A stretch of 12,460 nt of DNA, taken from the NCBI GenBank assembly GCA_038215555.1, contig JBBQQT010000110.1, positions 1-12,460 of the forward strand, read 5' to 3'. This stretch comes from PFJX01 sp038215555. Its GTDB lineage: Bacteria; Pseudomonadota; Gammaproteobacteria; Burkholderiales; Thiobacillaceae. The notes under the pieces are model-generated. The model worked only from the letters and a program-made list of their open reading frames with translations. It was not told the DNA's origin and searched no databases. A program made the position numbers and the translations under genes. This document shows positions 1-6,430 of the stretch, in pieces; position 1 is the first letter of the stretch; every line of letters begins with the position of its first letter.

Positions 1-767
1 AACTGCACCGCCTCCATGTTGCCCAGGCGGGCGACGCCGGTTTCCAACGCCAAGGCAGCGCCCATGCCTTCGTTGATCAGCGCGTTGGTGGAAATGCCCC
101 AGATGCGCCCGTAACCGCCGGTCGCCACCACCGTGGCGCGCGCCAGATAGGCGCAGAGTTCGCCGCTGATCAGGTCGCGCACTACCGCGCCGTGGCATTG
201 CTGGCCATCGTGAATCAGCGCCATCGCTTCCATCCGCTCATGCACCGGAATGGCTTCTCCGATCACCTGGTCGCTGACCGTGTACAGCATCGCGTGGCCG
301 GTGCCGTCCGAGGTGTAGCAGGTGCGCCATTTGCGCGTGCCGCCGAAATCGCGTGCGGTAATCAAGCCATGCGCGGCGTCCTTTTCGGTCAACGTCACAT
401 GCTGGCCGTTGATCACCACTTCGCGGTCGCCACGCTGGACGCGGTTCCAGGCCACGCCCCAAGCCGCCAGTTCGCGCACCGCTTTCGGCGCCATGTGGGC
501 GAACATGCGCGCGACCTGTTGATCGCAGCCCCAGTCGGAACCGCGCACGGTGTCCTCGAAATGCACGTCCTCGTTATCGCCCTCGCCCTTGATGCCATTC
601 GCCAGACTGGCCTGCATGCCGCCCTGCGCGGCGACCGAGTGCGAGCGCTTGGCCGGCACCAACGACAGAATCAGCGTTTCCAGCCCACGCCGTTTAGCGC
701 CGATGGCGGTGCGCAAACCGGCGAGACCGCCGCCGATCACCAGCACGTCGGTATAGATGATCTTCAT
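1..767 (-). CDS. frdA: Fumarate reductase flavoprotein subunit, partial (C-terminus beyond left edge)
   Basis: This is the catalytic, FAD-carrying subunit of a membrane-bound quinol:fumarate reductase, which reduces fumarate to succinate on the cytoplasmic face. Only the first 255 codons are in the window. The N-terminus starts MKIIYTDVLVIGGGLAGLRT, a dinucleotide-binding glycine motif at residues 11-18. It is followed by RSHSVAAQGGMQASL, in which His43 matches the histidine that binds FAD covalently in the Wolinella enzyme. Further matches to Wolinella-type FrdA are GSDWGCDQ, PKAVRELAAWGV, HGLITARDFGGTRKWRTCYT, VVATGGYGRI and, at the window edge, LGNMEAVQ. The ATG overlaps the TGA of frdC by 4 bp (ATGA), which implies translational coupling. 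frdB (iron-sulfur subunit) would be expected beyond position 1. Succinate dehydrogenase SdhA is the alternative name, but the similarity and the frdC partner favour the Frd type. Confidence 0.95.
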   Translation of the reverse strand, partial: MKIIYTDVLVIGGGLAGLRTAIGAKRRGLETLILSLVPAKRSHSVAAQGGMQASLANGIKGEGDNEDVHFEDTVRGSDWGCDQQVARMFAHMAPKAVRELAAWGVAWNRVQRGDREVVINGQHVTLTEKDAAHGLITARDFGGTRKWRTCYTSDGTGHAMLYTVSDQVIGEAIPVHERMEAMALIHDGQQCHGAVVRDLISGELCAYLARATVVATGGYGRIWGISTNALINEGMGAALALETGVARLGNMEAVQ

Positions 768-1501
768 GGCGCGGCCCTCAGCGAAAGCGGCACCGAGGTT
801 GGCAAGTACGGTTCGCCGACATTCGGCGCATGTTCGATGCCGAGCTTGATGTAGGCCGCCAGCGACAACAAACCCAGCACCAGAAAGAACACGGTGAAGC
901 CCCATTTCAGGCGTTTGAGTTTGCGCCGGGCGGAATTGGGATTGGAAAAATCGCCCCACTTCACCGCCAGCCGGTACAAGCCGATGCCGCCATGCAGTTC
1001 GACCAGGAACAGCAGCACCAGATAGAGCGGCCACAGCATGCCGCTCCAGACCCGGTCAGCCGATTCATACGGACCGATCAACTCCGGGTGCGTCATCATC
1101 AGATAAAGATGCACCGGCGCGAGGAAAAACATGCCGAAGCCGGTAATCACCTGAACGAACCAGAGCGTGGTGTCTTCGTGCCGCATCGAGCGCATGTGCG
1201 ACCAGTAGATTCGATGCTGCCGCCATTGCGCCGGAAACTTGCGCAGCGCCAACCAGGCATGCAGCACGAACAAGCCGAAAATGCCGGCGACAAACAACGA
1301 CACCAGCCAGGGCAGGCCGTAACCAAAGAAGAAGTAACCCTCGAAGAAGCGCGCCACCGTCCACATGGCCTCTTCGCCGAGCAGGATGGAAGAGACAAAC
1401 AGCATGTGCAGCCACATGAACAACCCGAGCAACAGGCCGCTGACACTTTGCAGCACATCCATCCGAGCCGGCCAGGGGCCAGGTTTTTCCGATGCAGTCA
1501 T
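764..1501 (-). CDS. frdC: Fumarate reductase di-haem cytochrome b subunit (Wolinella type)
   Basis: This 245-residue integral membrane subunit takes electrons from menaquinol (or another quinol) and passes them through two b haems to FrdB and FrdA. It matches Wolinella FrdC (256 aa) along its whole length. Four histidines sit in the ligand contexts: His32 (GLFMWLH), His81 (FVLHAWLALRKFP), His131 (FFLAPVHLY) and His170 (VELHGGIGLYRLAVKWG). Glu54 (RFFE) and Glu168 (VELH) line up with Glu66 and Glu180 of Wolinella FrdC, which are known to matter for quinol oxidation and the compensatory proton (E) pathway. Five membrane segments are apparent, at roughly residues 22-42, 64-85, 114-135, 156-178 and 199-219. 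The frame stays open upstream to 1660, but that extension is built from the palindromic repeat. I chose the ATG at 1501 because it gives a family-like N-terminus before the ARMDVLQSVSG segment. The Shine-Dalgarno sequence is weak (AAG in CCCAAGATC), and I see no clear FNR box or promoter between 1502 and 1605. Confidence 0.95.
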   Translation of the reverse strand: MTASEKPGPWPARMDVLQSVSGLLLGLFMWLHMLFVSSILLGEEAMWTVARFFEGYFFFGYGLPWLVSLFVAGIFGLFVLHAWLALRKFPAQWRQHRIYWSHMRSMRHEDTTLWFVQVITGFGMFFLAPVHLYLMMTHPELIGPYESADRVWSGMLWPLYLVLLFLVELHGGIGLYRLAVKWGDFSNPNSARRKLKRLKWGFTVFFLVLGLLSLAAYIKLGIEHAPNVGEPYLPTSVPLSLRAAP

Positions 1502-1605
1502 GATCTTGGGATTTACGACATTGAAGTCCGGAAGCGAGTTTACGCCGGCCGGAGCATTGCGGGGCAGTTCGCAGATATTGCCCGCGTAGACGCACAGCAG
1601 ATCGT

Positions 1606-1674
1606 AGGATGGGCCAAGCGTAGCGGGCCCATCACGCTCGGTGCATTGATGGGCTCGCAAGCTTGGCCCATCCT
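1606..1674. repeat. Nested palindromic repeat between plsC and frdC; possible terminator
   Basis: The outer arms are AGGATGGGCCAAGC (1606-1619) and its exact complement GCTTGGCCCATCCT (1661-1674), 14 bp. Inside them, after short bulges (1620-1622 and 1659-1660), are a second pair of arms at 1623-1634 and 1647-1658. These pair over 12 bp with one mismatch and enclose a 12-nt loop. The result is a long two-tier hairpin. The GGATGGGC...GCCCATC type of palindrome resembles a dispersed intergenic repeat seen in many beta- and gammaproteobacterial genomes (from memory, not searched). It lies 28 bp past the plsC stop, so it could end or stabilise the glyQS-gmhB-plsC transcript. No clear U-run follows, so classical intrinsic termination is not shown. 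Confidence 0.8.
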
Positions 1675-1701
1675 GCAGTCAATGATCAGCTCGTCATTCG
1701 C

Positions 1702-2403
1702 CTACAAATCGAGCATGGCCTGCTTGATCCAGGCTTCGCTTTCCGCCATCACTTGCGTGGCTTTGCGGCCAACGGTCGGAATCGGCGGGCCGATCCGGAC
1801 GACGATCTCGCCCGGATATTTGCGGAAGCCATTCTTCGGCCAGAAGCGGCCGGCGTTGTGCGCCACCGGCAGCACCGGCACGCCCGCTTTGCCAGCCAGC
1901 CAGGCGCCACCAACCTGGAAATTGCCCGACTCGCCGGGCGGCATGCGCGTGCCCTCGGGAAAGATCAACACCCAGAAACCGTCCTTCAGGCGTTGCTTGC
2001 CCTGGGTTTCGATCTGCTTGAGTGCCTCGCGCCCAGCGCCGCGATCAATCGCGATCGGGCTGAACAGCGCCAGACCCCAGCCGAAGAACGGGATGTAGAG
2101 CAGGTTCTTTTTCAGTACGAAGGACAGCGGCGGAAAGATTTGCTGAAACACGATGGTTTCCCAGGCCGACTGGTGCTTGGACAGAATCACCACCGGTTCA
2201 GCCGGCAGGTTTTCCAGACCTTCGACGCGGTAGCTAATGCCCACCGTGACCCGCGCCAGCCAGTTGACGATCCAGCTCCATTGCGAGATCACCCGGTAGC
2301 GCACCATTGCCGGCAACGGGAAAGTCATCAGTGTGATCAGGCTGAACGGCACCGTCATCACCGCCTTGAGCAGCAAAAATATCAATGAACGCAGGAAGAT
2401 CAT
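1702..2403 (-). CDS. plsC: 1-acyl-sn-glycerol-3-phosphate acyltransferase (PlsC-like)
   Basis: This 233-residue membrane-associated enzyme would add the second acyl chain to lysophosphatidic acid, giving phosphatidic acid for phospholipid synthesis. The N-terminus has a hydrophobic segment (residues 4-34). Acyltransferase block I is SKHQSAWE at 75-82, with His77 as the catalytic base. The usual acidic partner of the HX4D motif is Glu82 here instead of Asp. Block II is SPIAIDR (115-121), block III FPEGTR (148-153) and block IV VPVLPVAHNAG (175-185). The ATG overlaps the gmhB TGA by 4 bp (ATGA) and has no strong Shine-Dalgarno of its own, so translation is probably coupled to gmhB. A lysophospholipid acyltransferase with a slightly different acceptor cannot be excluded. 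It is the last gene of the run that starts at glyQ. Confidence 0.93.
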   Translation of the reverse strand: MIFLRSLIFLLLKAVMTVPFSLITLMTFPLPAMVRYRVISQWSWIVNWLARVTVGISYRVEGLENLPAEPVVILSKHQSAWETIVFQQIFPPLSFVLKKNLLYIPFFGWGLALFSPIAIDRGAGREALKQIETQGKQRLKDGFWVLIFPEGTRMPPGESGNFQVGGAWLAGKAGVPVLPVAHNAGRFWPKNGFRKYPGEIVVRIGPPIPTVGRKATQVMAESEAWIKQAMLDL

Positions 2404-2978
2404 GCCGCTTTGGTAACTGAAACTTCGGTACCTGAAATTTTGGAAGCTGAAATGATGGCTTGCGCGGCTTGCGCCAGATTTTCGAAAACCGGCACACCAG
2501 GGGGAAGCTGGCCGCCTTCCAGCGTACGCATGCCCTTGCCGGTTTTCACCAGCAGCGGTCGTGCACCGGCGGTCAGCGCGGCCTGGACATCGCGCAGCGC
2601 GTCACCCACGGCATAGACGCCGTCCAGCTCGATATGAAAACGGCCGGCGATATCACGGAACAAACCGGCATTCGGCTTGCGGCAGTCACAACGCGAATCG
2701 GCCGCGTGCGGGCAAAGGAAAACGGCCTCGATGCGTCCGCCGGTGATGGCCACCAGTTTATGCATCTTGGCGTGGATGCTATTGAGCGTGGACATATCGA
2801 ACAGGCCGCGACCGACGCCGGATTGATTCGTCGCGACGACCACCCGGAAACCCGCCTGATTCAATTGCGCGATCGCTTCCAGGCTGCCGGGAATGGGATT
2901 CCATTCACGCGGACTCTTGATGAACTGATCGGAATCGAAATTGATCACGCCATCGCGGTCAAGAATGACAAGTTTCAT
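2400..2978 (-). CDS. gmhB: D-glycero-beta-D-manno-heptose-1,7-bisphosphate 7-phosphatase
   Basis: This is a 192-residue cytoplasmic HAD-superfamily phosphatase. It removes the C7 phosphate of heptose 1,7-bisphosphate in the ADP-heptose pathway for the LPS inner core. HAD motif I is LDRDGVIN with nucleophile Asp7 and acid/base Asp9. Motif II is TNQSG (50-54), Lys101 lies in CRKP, and the terminal acidic motif is GDALRD (125-130). The zinc loop of the GmhB family is present as Cys89-Pro-His91 and Cys97-Asp-Cys99, with a shorter spacer than in E. coli GmhB. A ribosome binding site AAGGGGA lies about 7 bp before the ATG. The gene starts 34 bp after the glyS stop and overlaps plsC by 4 bp. Its last 17 residues are odd: they derive from a 15-bp tandem repeat beyond the conserved fold. 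Confidence 0.95.
   Translation of the reverse strand: MKLVILDRDGVINFDSDQFIKSPREWNPIPGSLEAIAQLNQAGFRVVVATNQSGVGRGLFDMSTLNSIHAKMHKLVAITGGRIEAVFLCPHAADSRCDCRKPNAGLFRDIAGRFHIELDGVYAVGDALRDVQAALTAGARPLLVKTGKGMRTLEGGQLPPGVPVFENLAQAAQAIISASKISGTEVSVTKAA
2409..2453 (-). repeat. 15-bp tandem repeat, three units, inside the gmhB 3' end
   Basis: Three consecutive 15-bp units read on the plus strand TTTGGTAACTGAAAC, TTCGGTACCTGAAAT and TTTGGAAGCTGAAAT. They keep the gmhB frame and encode residues 176-190 as ISASK, ISGTE and VSVTK. The array ends 6 bp before the plsC start codon, so it also covers the region where a plsC ribosome binding site would lie. Because the unit is a multiple of three, copy changes would alter GmhB tail length without breaking either gene. 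Confidence 0.8.
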
Positions 2979-3012
2979 GCGTTGTTCCCCTTCTCAAGCA
3001 GTTCTCTGGCGC

Positions 3013-5145
3013 TCACGCCGCCAGGCGCGACAAATCGGCCACTCGGTTCATCGCCCGCCGCAAACGCGCCAGCAGGCCAAGGCGATTGGCGCGCAATCCG
3101 ACGTCTTCGGCGTTGACCATGACATGATCAAAGAAATCATCCACCGGCGCTTTCAGCGCGGCCAGCGATTTCAGCGAGGCGGCGTAATCGCCGGCGTCGA
3201 ACGCCGCATCGGCCACCGGCTCGACCTCGCCCAGCGCGGCGTTGAGCGCGATTTCCGCAGCTTCCTGGAACAGGTACGGATTGGTCACCGGTTCGACTTC
3301 GGTATCGACTTTCTTAAGGATGTTCTGAATCCGCTTGTTGGCGGCGGCCAGCGCGGCAGCTTCCGGCAGTGCGTTGAATTCACGCACGGCGGCCAGGCGC
3401 AGCGCATGTTCTATCGGCAGATTCGTCGCCTCCAGCACCGCTTCGACCATCTGTTCGGAGTAGTTCTTTTCCTTCCAGTAACCGACCGCGCGCTCATTGA
3501 TATAAACATCGACTACCTTCCACAGCGGCACCCCCGCTTTGCCACCGTTCTTGGCGATCAGCGTATCGGGGAACACAGCGACCGCCGCTTGCAACAATTC
3601 GCTCTGCGACAGATGCAGCTCCGCCTCGACCAGCATGCGCACCACGCCCAGCGCATGCCGACGCAGCGCGAATGGGTCTTTATCGCCGGTCGGCACCTGG
3701 CCGATACCGAACAACCCGACCAGCGTTTCCAGCTTGTCCGCCAGCGCTACCGCCAGGCCGACCGGATTTCGCGGCAGCACATCACCGGCAAAGCGAGGCT
3801 TGTAATGGTCTTCGATGGCATCGGCGATCTCGCCGGAGAGGCCGTCATGCAGCGCGTAATAACGACCCATGATGCCTTGCAGCTCGGGAAATTCACCAAC
3901 CATGTCGGTCAACAGATCGGCCTTGGCCAACAGCGCGGCTTGCTCGGCGCGCAACGCCAAGGCTTCTCCACCCAGCTTTTCGCCGATCGCCTTGGCGATG
4001 GCGCAAACGCGCTGGACCCGCTCGCCCTGGGTGCCGAGCTTGTTGTGATAGACCACCTTGTCGAGCAGTTCGACGCGCGACGCCAGCGGCTTCTTGCAAT
4101 CCTGATCGAAGAAGAACTTGGCGTCGGCCAATCGCGGCCGCACCACGCGCTCGTTGCCGCCGATCACCGCCGACGGATCGGCCGGACTGATGTTGGAAAC
4201 GATCAGGAACTGGTTGGTGAGCTTGCCGGCGGCATCGAGCAACGGGAAATATTTCTGGTTCGCCTTCATGGTCAGAATCAGGCATTCCTGCGGCACCTGC
4301 AGGAACTCCGGCTCGAACTGGCAGAGCAGTACATTCGGCCGCTCGACCAACGCGGTGACTTCATCCAGCAAGGCATCGTCATGCAGCGGCTGCACGCCGC
4401 CGCCCACCTTGGCGGCCGCCGCCTGCAACTGACGTTCGATCTCGGCGCGACGTTCGGCAAAGCTGGGGATCACCGCGCCTTCCGCCTGCAACTGGGCGGC
4501 ATAGCTGTCAGCGGTTTCAATCTGCAATGGATGCTTCAACGCTTCAAATCGATGACCCTGCGTCTCACGGCCGGCATTCAAGCCAAGCGTCGACACCGGC
4601 ACAACCTCCGCGCCATGCAGCGCCACCAGCGCATGCGCCGGACGCACGAAGTTCACCGTAGTCCAGCCGTCGGCCAGTTGATAGGTCATCACCTTCGGGA
4701 TCGGCAGCTTGGCCAGCGCTTCGTCGAGCGCCTTCTGCAGGCCGGCGGCCAGTTCGGCGCCGGCTGCGACGGTATCGAAGAACAATGCGTCCGCCTTGCC
4801 ATCCGGCGCGCGCTTGAGCTGCGGCACGACCGACGCATCCAGACCCAGCGCGGAAAGCCGCTTCAACAAAGCCGGCGTCGCCTGGCCTTCAGCGTTCAGG
4901 CCGACGCTGACCGGCATCAACTTGGTGCAAACCGGCTTGTCGGCGGCGCGCGCAGCGACCTGAGTGATATGCGCGGCCAGACGGCGCGGCGAGGCGTAGG
5001 GCGTGACGACGCTGGCGTCGCCAGTCAGCCCCTGGGCTTTGAGGGAATCGTACAGAGTCGAAGCGAACGCCTCGCCCAGCTTTTTCAGCGCTTTCGGCGG
5101 CAGCTCTTCAACGAACAGTTCAACAAGAAGGTTTTGGGTACTCAT
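3013..5145 (-). CDS. glyS: Glycine-tRNA ligase beta subunit
   Basis: This is the 710-residue beta subunit of the bacterial alpha2beta2 glycyl-tRNA synthetase. It binds tRNA(Gly) and is required with GlyQ for charging. The length is close to the usual 690-700 residues. The N-terminus carries the family signature VEELPPKALKKLGEAF (12-27), then PYASPRRLAAHI. Further family matches are KLPIPKVM (147-153), FVRPAHALVALHG, TQGHRFEAL (196-203), NQKYFPLLDAAGKL (296-309), GNERVVRPRLADAKFFFD (330-347), YKPRFAGDVLPRNPV (448-462) and GDKDPFALRRHALGVVRML (487-505). The C-terminal anticodon-binding DALR-type region includes AAANKRIQNILKK (600-612) and DDFFDHVMVNAEDVGLRANRLGLL. The Shine-Dalgarno is weak (AGAG about 10 bp upstream of ATG). 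The gap to glyQ is 120 bp and is partly filled by a palindromic repeat. A 763-codon open frame on the opposite strand covers the gene but looks like a GC-codon shadow. Confidence 0.98.
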   Translation of the reverse strand: MSTQNLLVELFVEELPPKALKKLGEAFASTLYDSLKAQGLTGDASVVTPYASPRRLAAHITQVAARAADKPVCTKLMPVSVGLNAEGQATPALLKRLSALGLDASVVPQLKRAPDGKADALFFDTVAAGAELAAGLQKALDEALAKLPIPKVMTYQLADGWTTVNFVRPAHALVALHGAEVVPVSTLGLNAGRETQGHRFEALKHPLQIETADSYAAQLQAEGAVIPSFAERRAEIERQLQAAAAKVGGGVQPLHDDALLDEVTALVERPNVLLCQFEPEFLQVPQECLILTMKANQKYFPLLDAAGKLTNQFLIVSNISPADPSAVIGGNERVVRPRLADAKFFFDQDCKKPLASRVELLDKVVYHNKLGTQGERVQRVCAIAKAIGEKLGGEALALRAEQAALLAKADLLTDMVGEFPELQGIMGRYYALHDGLSGEIADAIEDHYKPRFAGDVLPRNPVGLAVALADKLETLVGLFGIGQVPTGDKDPFALRRHALGVVRMLVEAELHLSQSELLQAAVAVFPDTLIAKNGGKAGVPLWKVVDVYINERAVGYWKEKNYSEQMVEAVLEATNLPIEHALRLAAVREFNALPEAAALAAANKRIQNILKKVDTEVEPVTNPYLFQEAAEIALNAALGEVEPVADAAFDAGDYAASLKSLAALKAPVDDFFDHVMVNAEDVGLRANRLGLLARLRRAMNRVADLSRLAA

Positions 5146-5167
5146 ATGCGGAAAGCTCTAATTAACC

Positions 5168-5234
5168 CGTCACCCCGGCGCAGGCCGGGGTCCAGGTCGT
5201 TGACTGCTGGATTCCGGCGTTCGCCGGAATGACG
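5168..5234. repeat. Palindromic dispersed-type repeat in the glyQ-glyS gap
   Basis: This 67-bp element is bounded by CGTCA (5168-5172) and its complement TGACG (5230-5234). It holds two hairpins. One is CCCCGGC-GCAG-GCCGGGG (5173-5190), a 7-bp stem with a 4-nt loop. The other is ATTCCGGC-GTTC-GCCGGAAT (5211-5230), an 8-bp stem with a 4-nt loop. The pattern CACCCCGGCG...GGGGTCCAG...TGGATTCCGGC...GCCGGAATGACG is typical of a very common proteobacterial intergenic repeat (recalled, not searched). It lies within the predicted glyQ-glyS transcript, where the hairpins could modify mRNA stability or read-through. No transposase is linked to it. Confidence 0.85.
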
Positions 5235-5265
5235 GCTGAGATTGCAGGCTTTGGTTGTTGCAACA

Positions 5266-6183
5266 TCACGCCGCCTTCTTCTCGATCTGCGCCAGCACTT
5301 CTTCCGCCCACGCCTTCGGCGCCATCGGGAAGCCAAGACGGGCGCGCGAATCCAGGTAGCTCTGCGCGACAGCGCGCGCCAAGTTGCGGATGCGACCGAT
5401 GTAAGCGGCGCGTTCGGTGACCGAAATGGCGCCGCGCGCGTCGAGCAGATTGAAGCTGTGGCCGGCTTTCAGTACCTGCTCATAGGCAGGCAGCGCCAGC
5501 TTGTTTTCCATCAGGTTTTTCGCCTGTTTTTCGTAGGCGTTGAAGGCGGTGAGCAGGAACTCCACGTCGCTGTGCTCGAAGTTGTAGGTGGATTGCTCAA
5601 CCTCGTTCTGGTGGAACACGTCGCCGTAACTGACGCCGGGCGAATATTCCAGATCGAACACGTTATCGACGCCCTGCAGATACATGGCCAGGCGTTCCAG
5701 TCCGTAGGTGATTTCGCCGGTGATCGGCTTGCAGTTGATGCCGCCGACCTGCTGGAAATAAGTGAACTGGGTGACTTCCATGCCGTTCAGCCAGACTTCC
5801 CAGCCCAGGCCCCAGGCGCCCAGCGTCGGGTTTTCCCAGTCATCCTCGACGAAGCGGATGTCGTTCTGCTTGAGGTCGAAACCAAGTGCTTCGAGCGAGC
5901 CGAGATACAGTTCCAGAATATTCTCCGGCGCCGGCTTCAACACCACCTGAAATTGGTAGTAGTGCTGCAAACGGTTCGGGTTTTCGCCGTAGCGGCCATC
6001 CTTCGGCCGCCGTGACGGTTGCACATAAGCCGCTTTCCACGGCTCCGGCCCGAGCGAACGCAAAAACGTGGCGGTATGGCTGGTGCCGGCGCCGACTTCG
6101 AGATCGTAGGGTTGCAGCAAGGTGCAGCCCTGTTCGCCCCAGAATTTCTGGAGCGTGAGAATGATGTCCTGAAAAGCGGGCAT
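5266..6183 (-). CDS. glyQ: Glycine-tRNA ligase alpha subunit
   Basis: This is the catalytic alpha subunit of the alpha2beta2 glycyl-tRNA synthetase (class II), which forms glycyl-adenylate and charges tRNA(Gly) with GlyS. It has 305 residues from the ATG at 6183, against 303 in E. coli. Conserved blocks in order are VGAGTSH (30-36), YVQPSRRPKDGRYGENPNRL (53-72, with the class II motif 2 arginine region), WENPTLGAWGLGWEVW (116-131), the segment ending FTYFQQVGG, GEITYGLERLAMY (156-168), NEVEQS, and HSFNLLDARGAISVTER (242-258). The frame is open up to 6306, but homologous N-termini begin near MPAFQDIILTLQ. An ATG two codons earlier (6189) is an equally possible start. Neither has a clear Shine-Dalgarno. 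It is the first gene of the glyQ-glyS-gmhB-plsC run and is divergent from the giant gene on the plus strand. Confidence 0.97.
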   Translation of the reverse strand: MPAFQDIILTLQKFWGEQGCTLLQPYDLEVGAGTSHTATFLRSLGPEPWKAAYVQPSRRPKDGRYGENPNRLQHYYQFQVVLKPAPENILELYLGSLEALGFDLKQNDIRFVEDDWENPTLGAWGLGWEVWLNGMEVTQFTYFQQVGGINCKPITGEITYGLERLAMYLQGVDNVFDLEYSPGVSYGDVFHQNEVEQSTYNFEHSDVEFLLTAFNAYEKQAKNLMENKLALPAYEQVLKAGHSFNLLDARGAISVTERAAYIGRIRNLARAVAQSYLDSRARLGFPMAPKAWAEEVLAQIEKKAA

Positions 6184-6212
6184 GGTCATGGAAGGCGTTG
6201 AAAAGAGGGCGA

Positions 6213-6218
6213 ATTCTA
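6213..6218 (-). promoter_or_regulatory. Possible -10 box of a glyQ promoter
   Basis: On the minus strand TAGAAT lies about 30 bp upstream of the glyQ start and would give a short leader of roughly 17-25 nt. I do not see a good -35 hexamer at the expected distance, so this is a weak, sequence-only suggestion. Confidence 0.3.
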
Positions 6219-6365
6219 ACCGTTCAGTTCCGCCGGATACGACCCGCGCCGGTTTCCCGTACCTGCCGATGTGATTGCCCCGGGGTTTGCAATGTGGTTT
6301 GTCCAATCAAAGCCAGAAGACCAAAATGGATAGACGTATCTTTTGATCAGCGAGTCAGGGACATG

Positions 6366-6413
6366 TTCTGACCTTCTGACCTTCTGACCTTCTGACCGTC
6401 TGGCCTGCTGGCC
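6366..6413 (+). repeat. 8-bp tandem repeat in the leader of the giant exported-protein gene
   Basis: There are six consecutive 8-bp units: four exact TTCTGACC copies (6366-6397), then GTCTGGCC and TGCTGGCC. The array ends 17 bp before the ATG at 6431 and 6 bp before its ribosome binding site. The 8-bp unit is not a multiple of three, but the array is non-coding, so copy changes would alter leader or promoter spacing and not a frame. Confidence 0.85.
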
Positions 6414-6419
6414 ATAACC

Positions 6420-6425
6420 GGAGAA
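6420..6425 (+). promoter_or_regulatory. Ribosome binding site of the giant exported-protein gene
   Basis: GGAGAA precedes the ATG at 6431 with a 5-nt gap. It is the only good Shine-Dalgarno near the 5' end of this frame and, with the signal peptide that follows, fixes the start. Confidence 0.7.
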
Positions 6426-6430
6426 AAATA

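Noticed and set aside
1502..1605. FNR box or strong promoter ahead of frdC
   Set aside because: I looked for TTGAT-N4-ATCAA and for paired -35/-10 hexamers on the minus strand and found nothing convincing.
1502..1660. N-terminal extension of frdC to an upstream ATG at 1660
   Set aside because: The extra 53 residues are encoded partly by the palindromic repeat and have no counterpart in FrdC proteins.
830..2098. 422-codon plus-strand frame across frdC and plsC
   Set aside because: It is antisense to two well supported genes and crosses the intergenic palindrome. Its composition is typical of a shadow frame.
2941..5232. 763-codon open frame on the plus strand opposite glyS
   Set aside because: It is antisense to a certain glyS along its whole length, rich in Arg, Gln, His and Leu as expected for a GC-rich shadow, and shows no family motif. 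Its end reads through the palindromic repeat.
5256..5265. Perfect 10-bp palindrome TGTTGCAACA right after the glyQ stop
   Set aside because: It is short, without a loop for a hairpin, and could occur by chance. No further support was seen.
6184..6306. N-terminal extension of glyQ to an ATG at 6306
   Set aside because: The extra residues are not seen in GlyQ proteins and would cover the likely promoter region.
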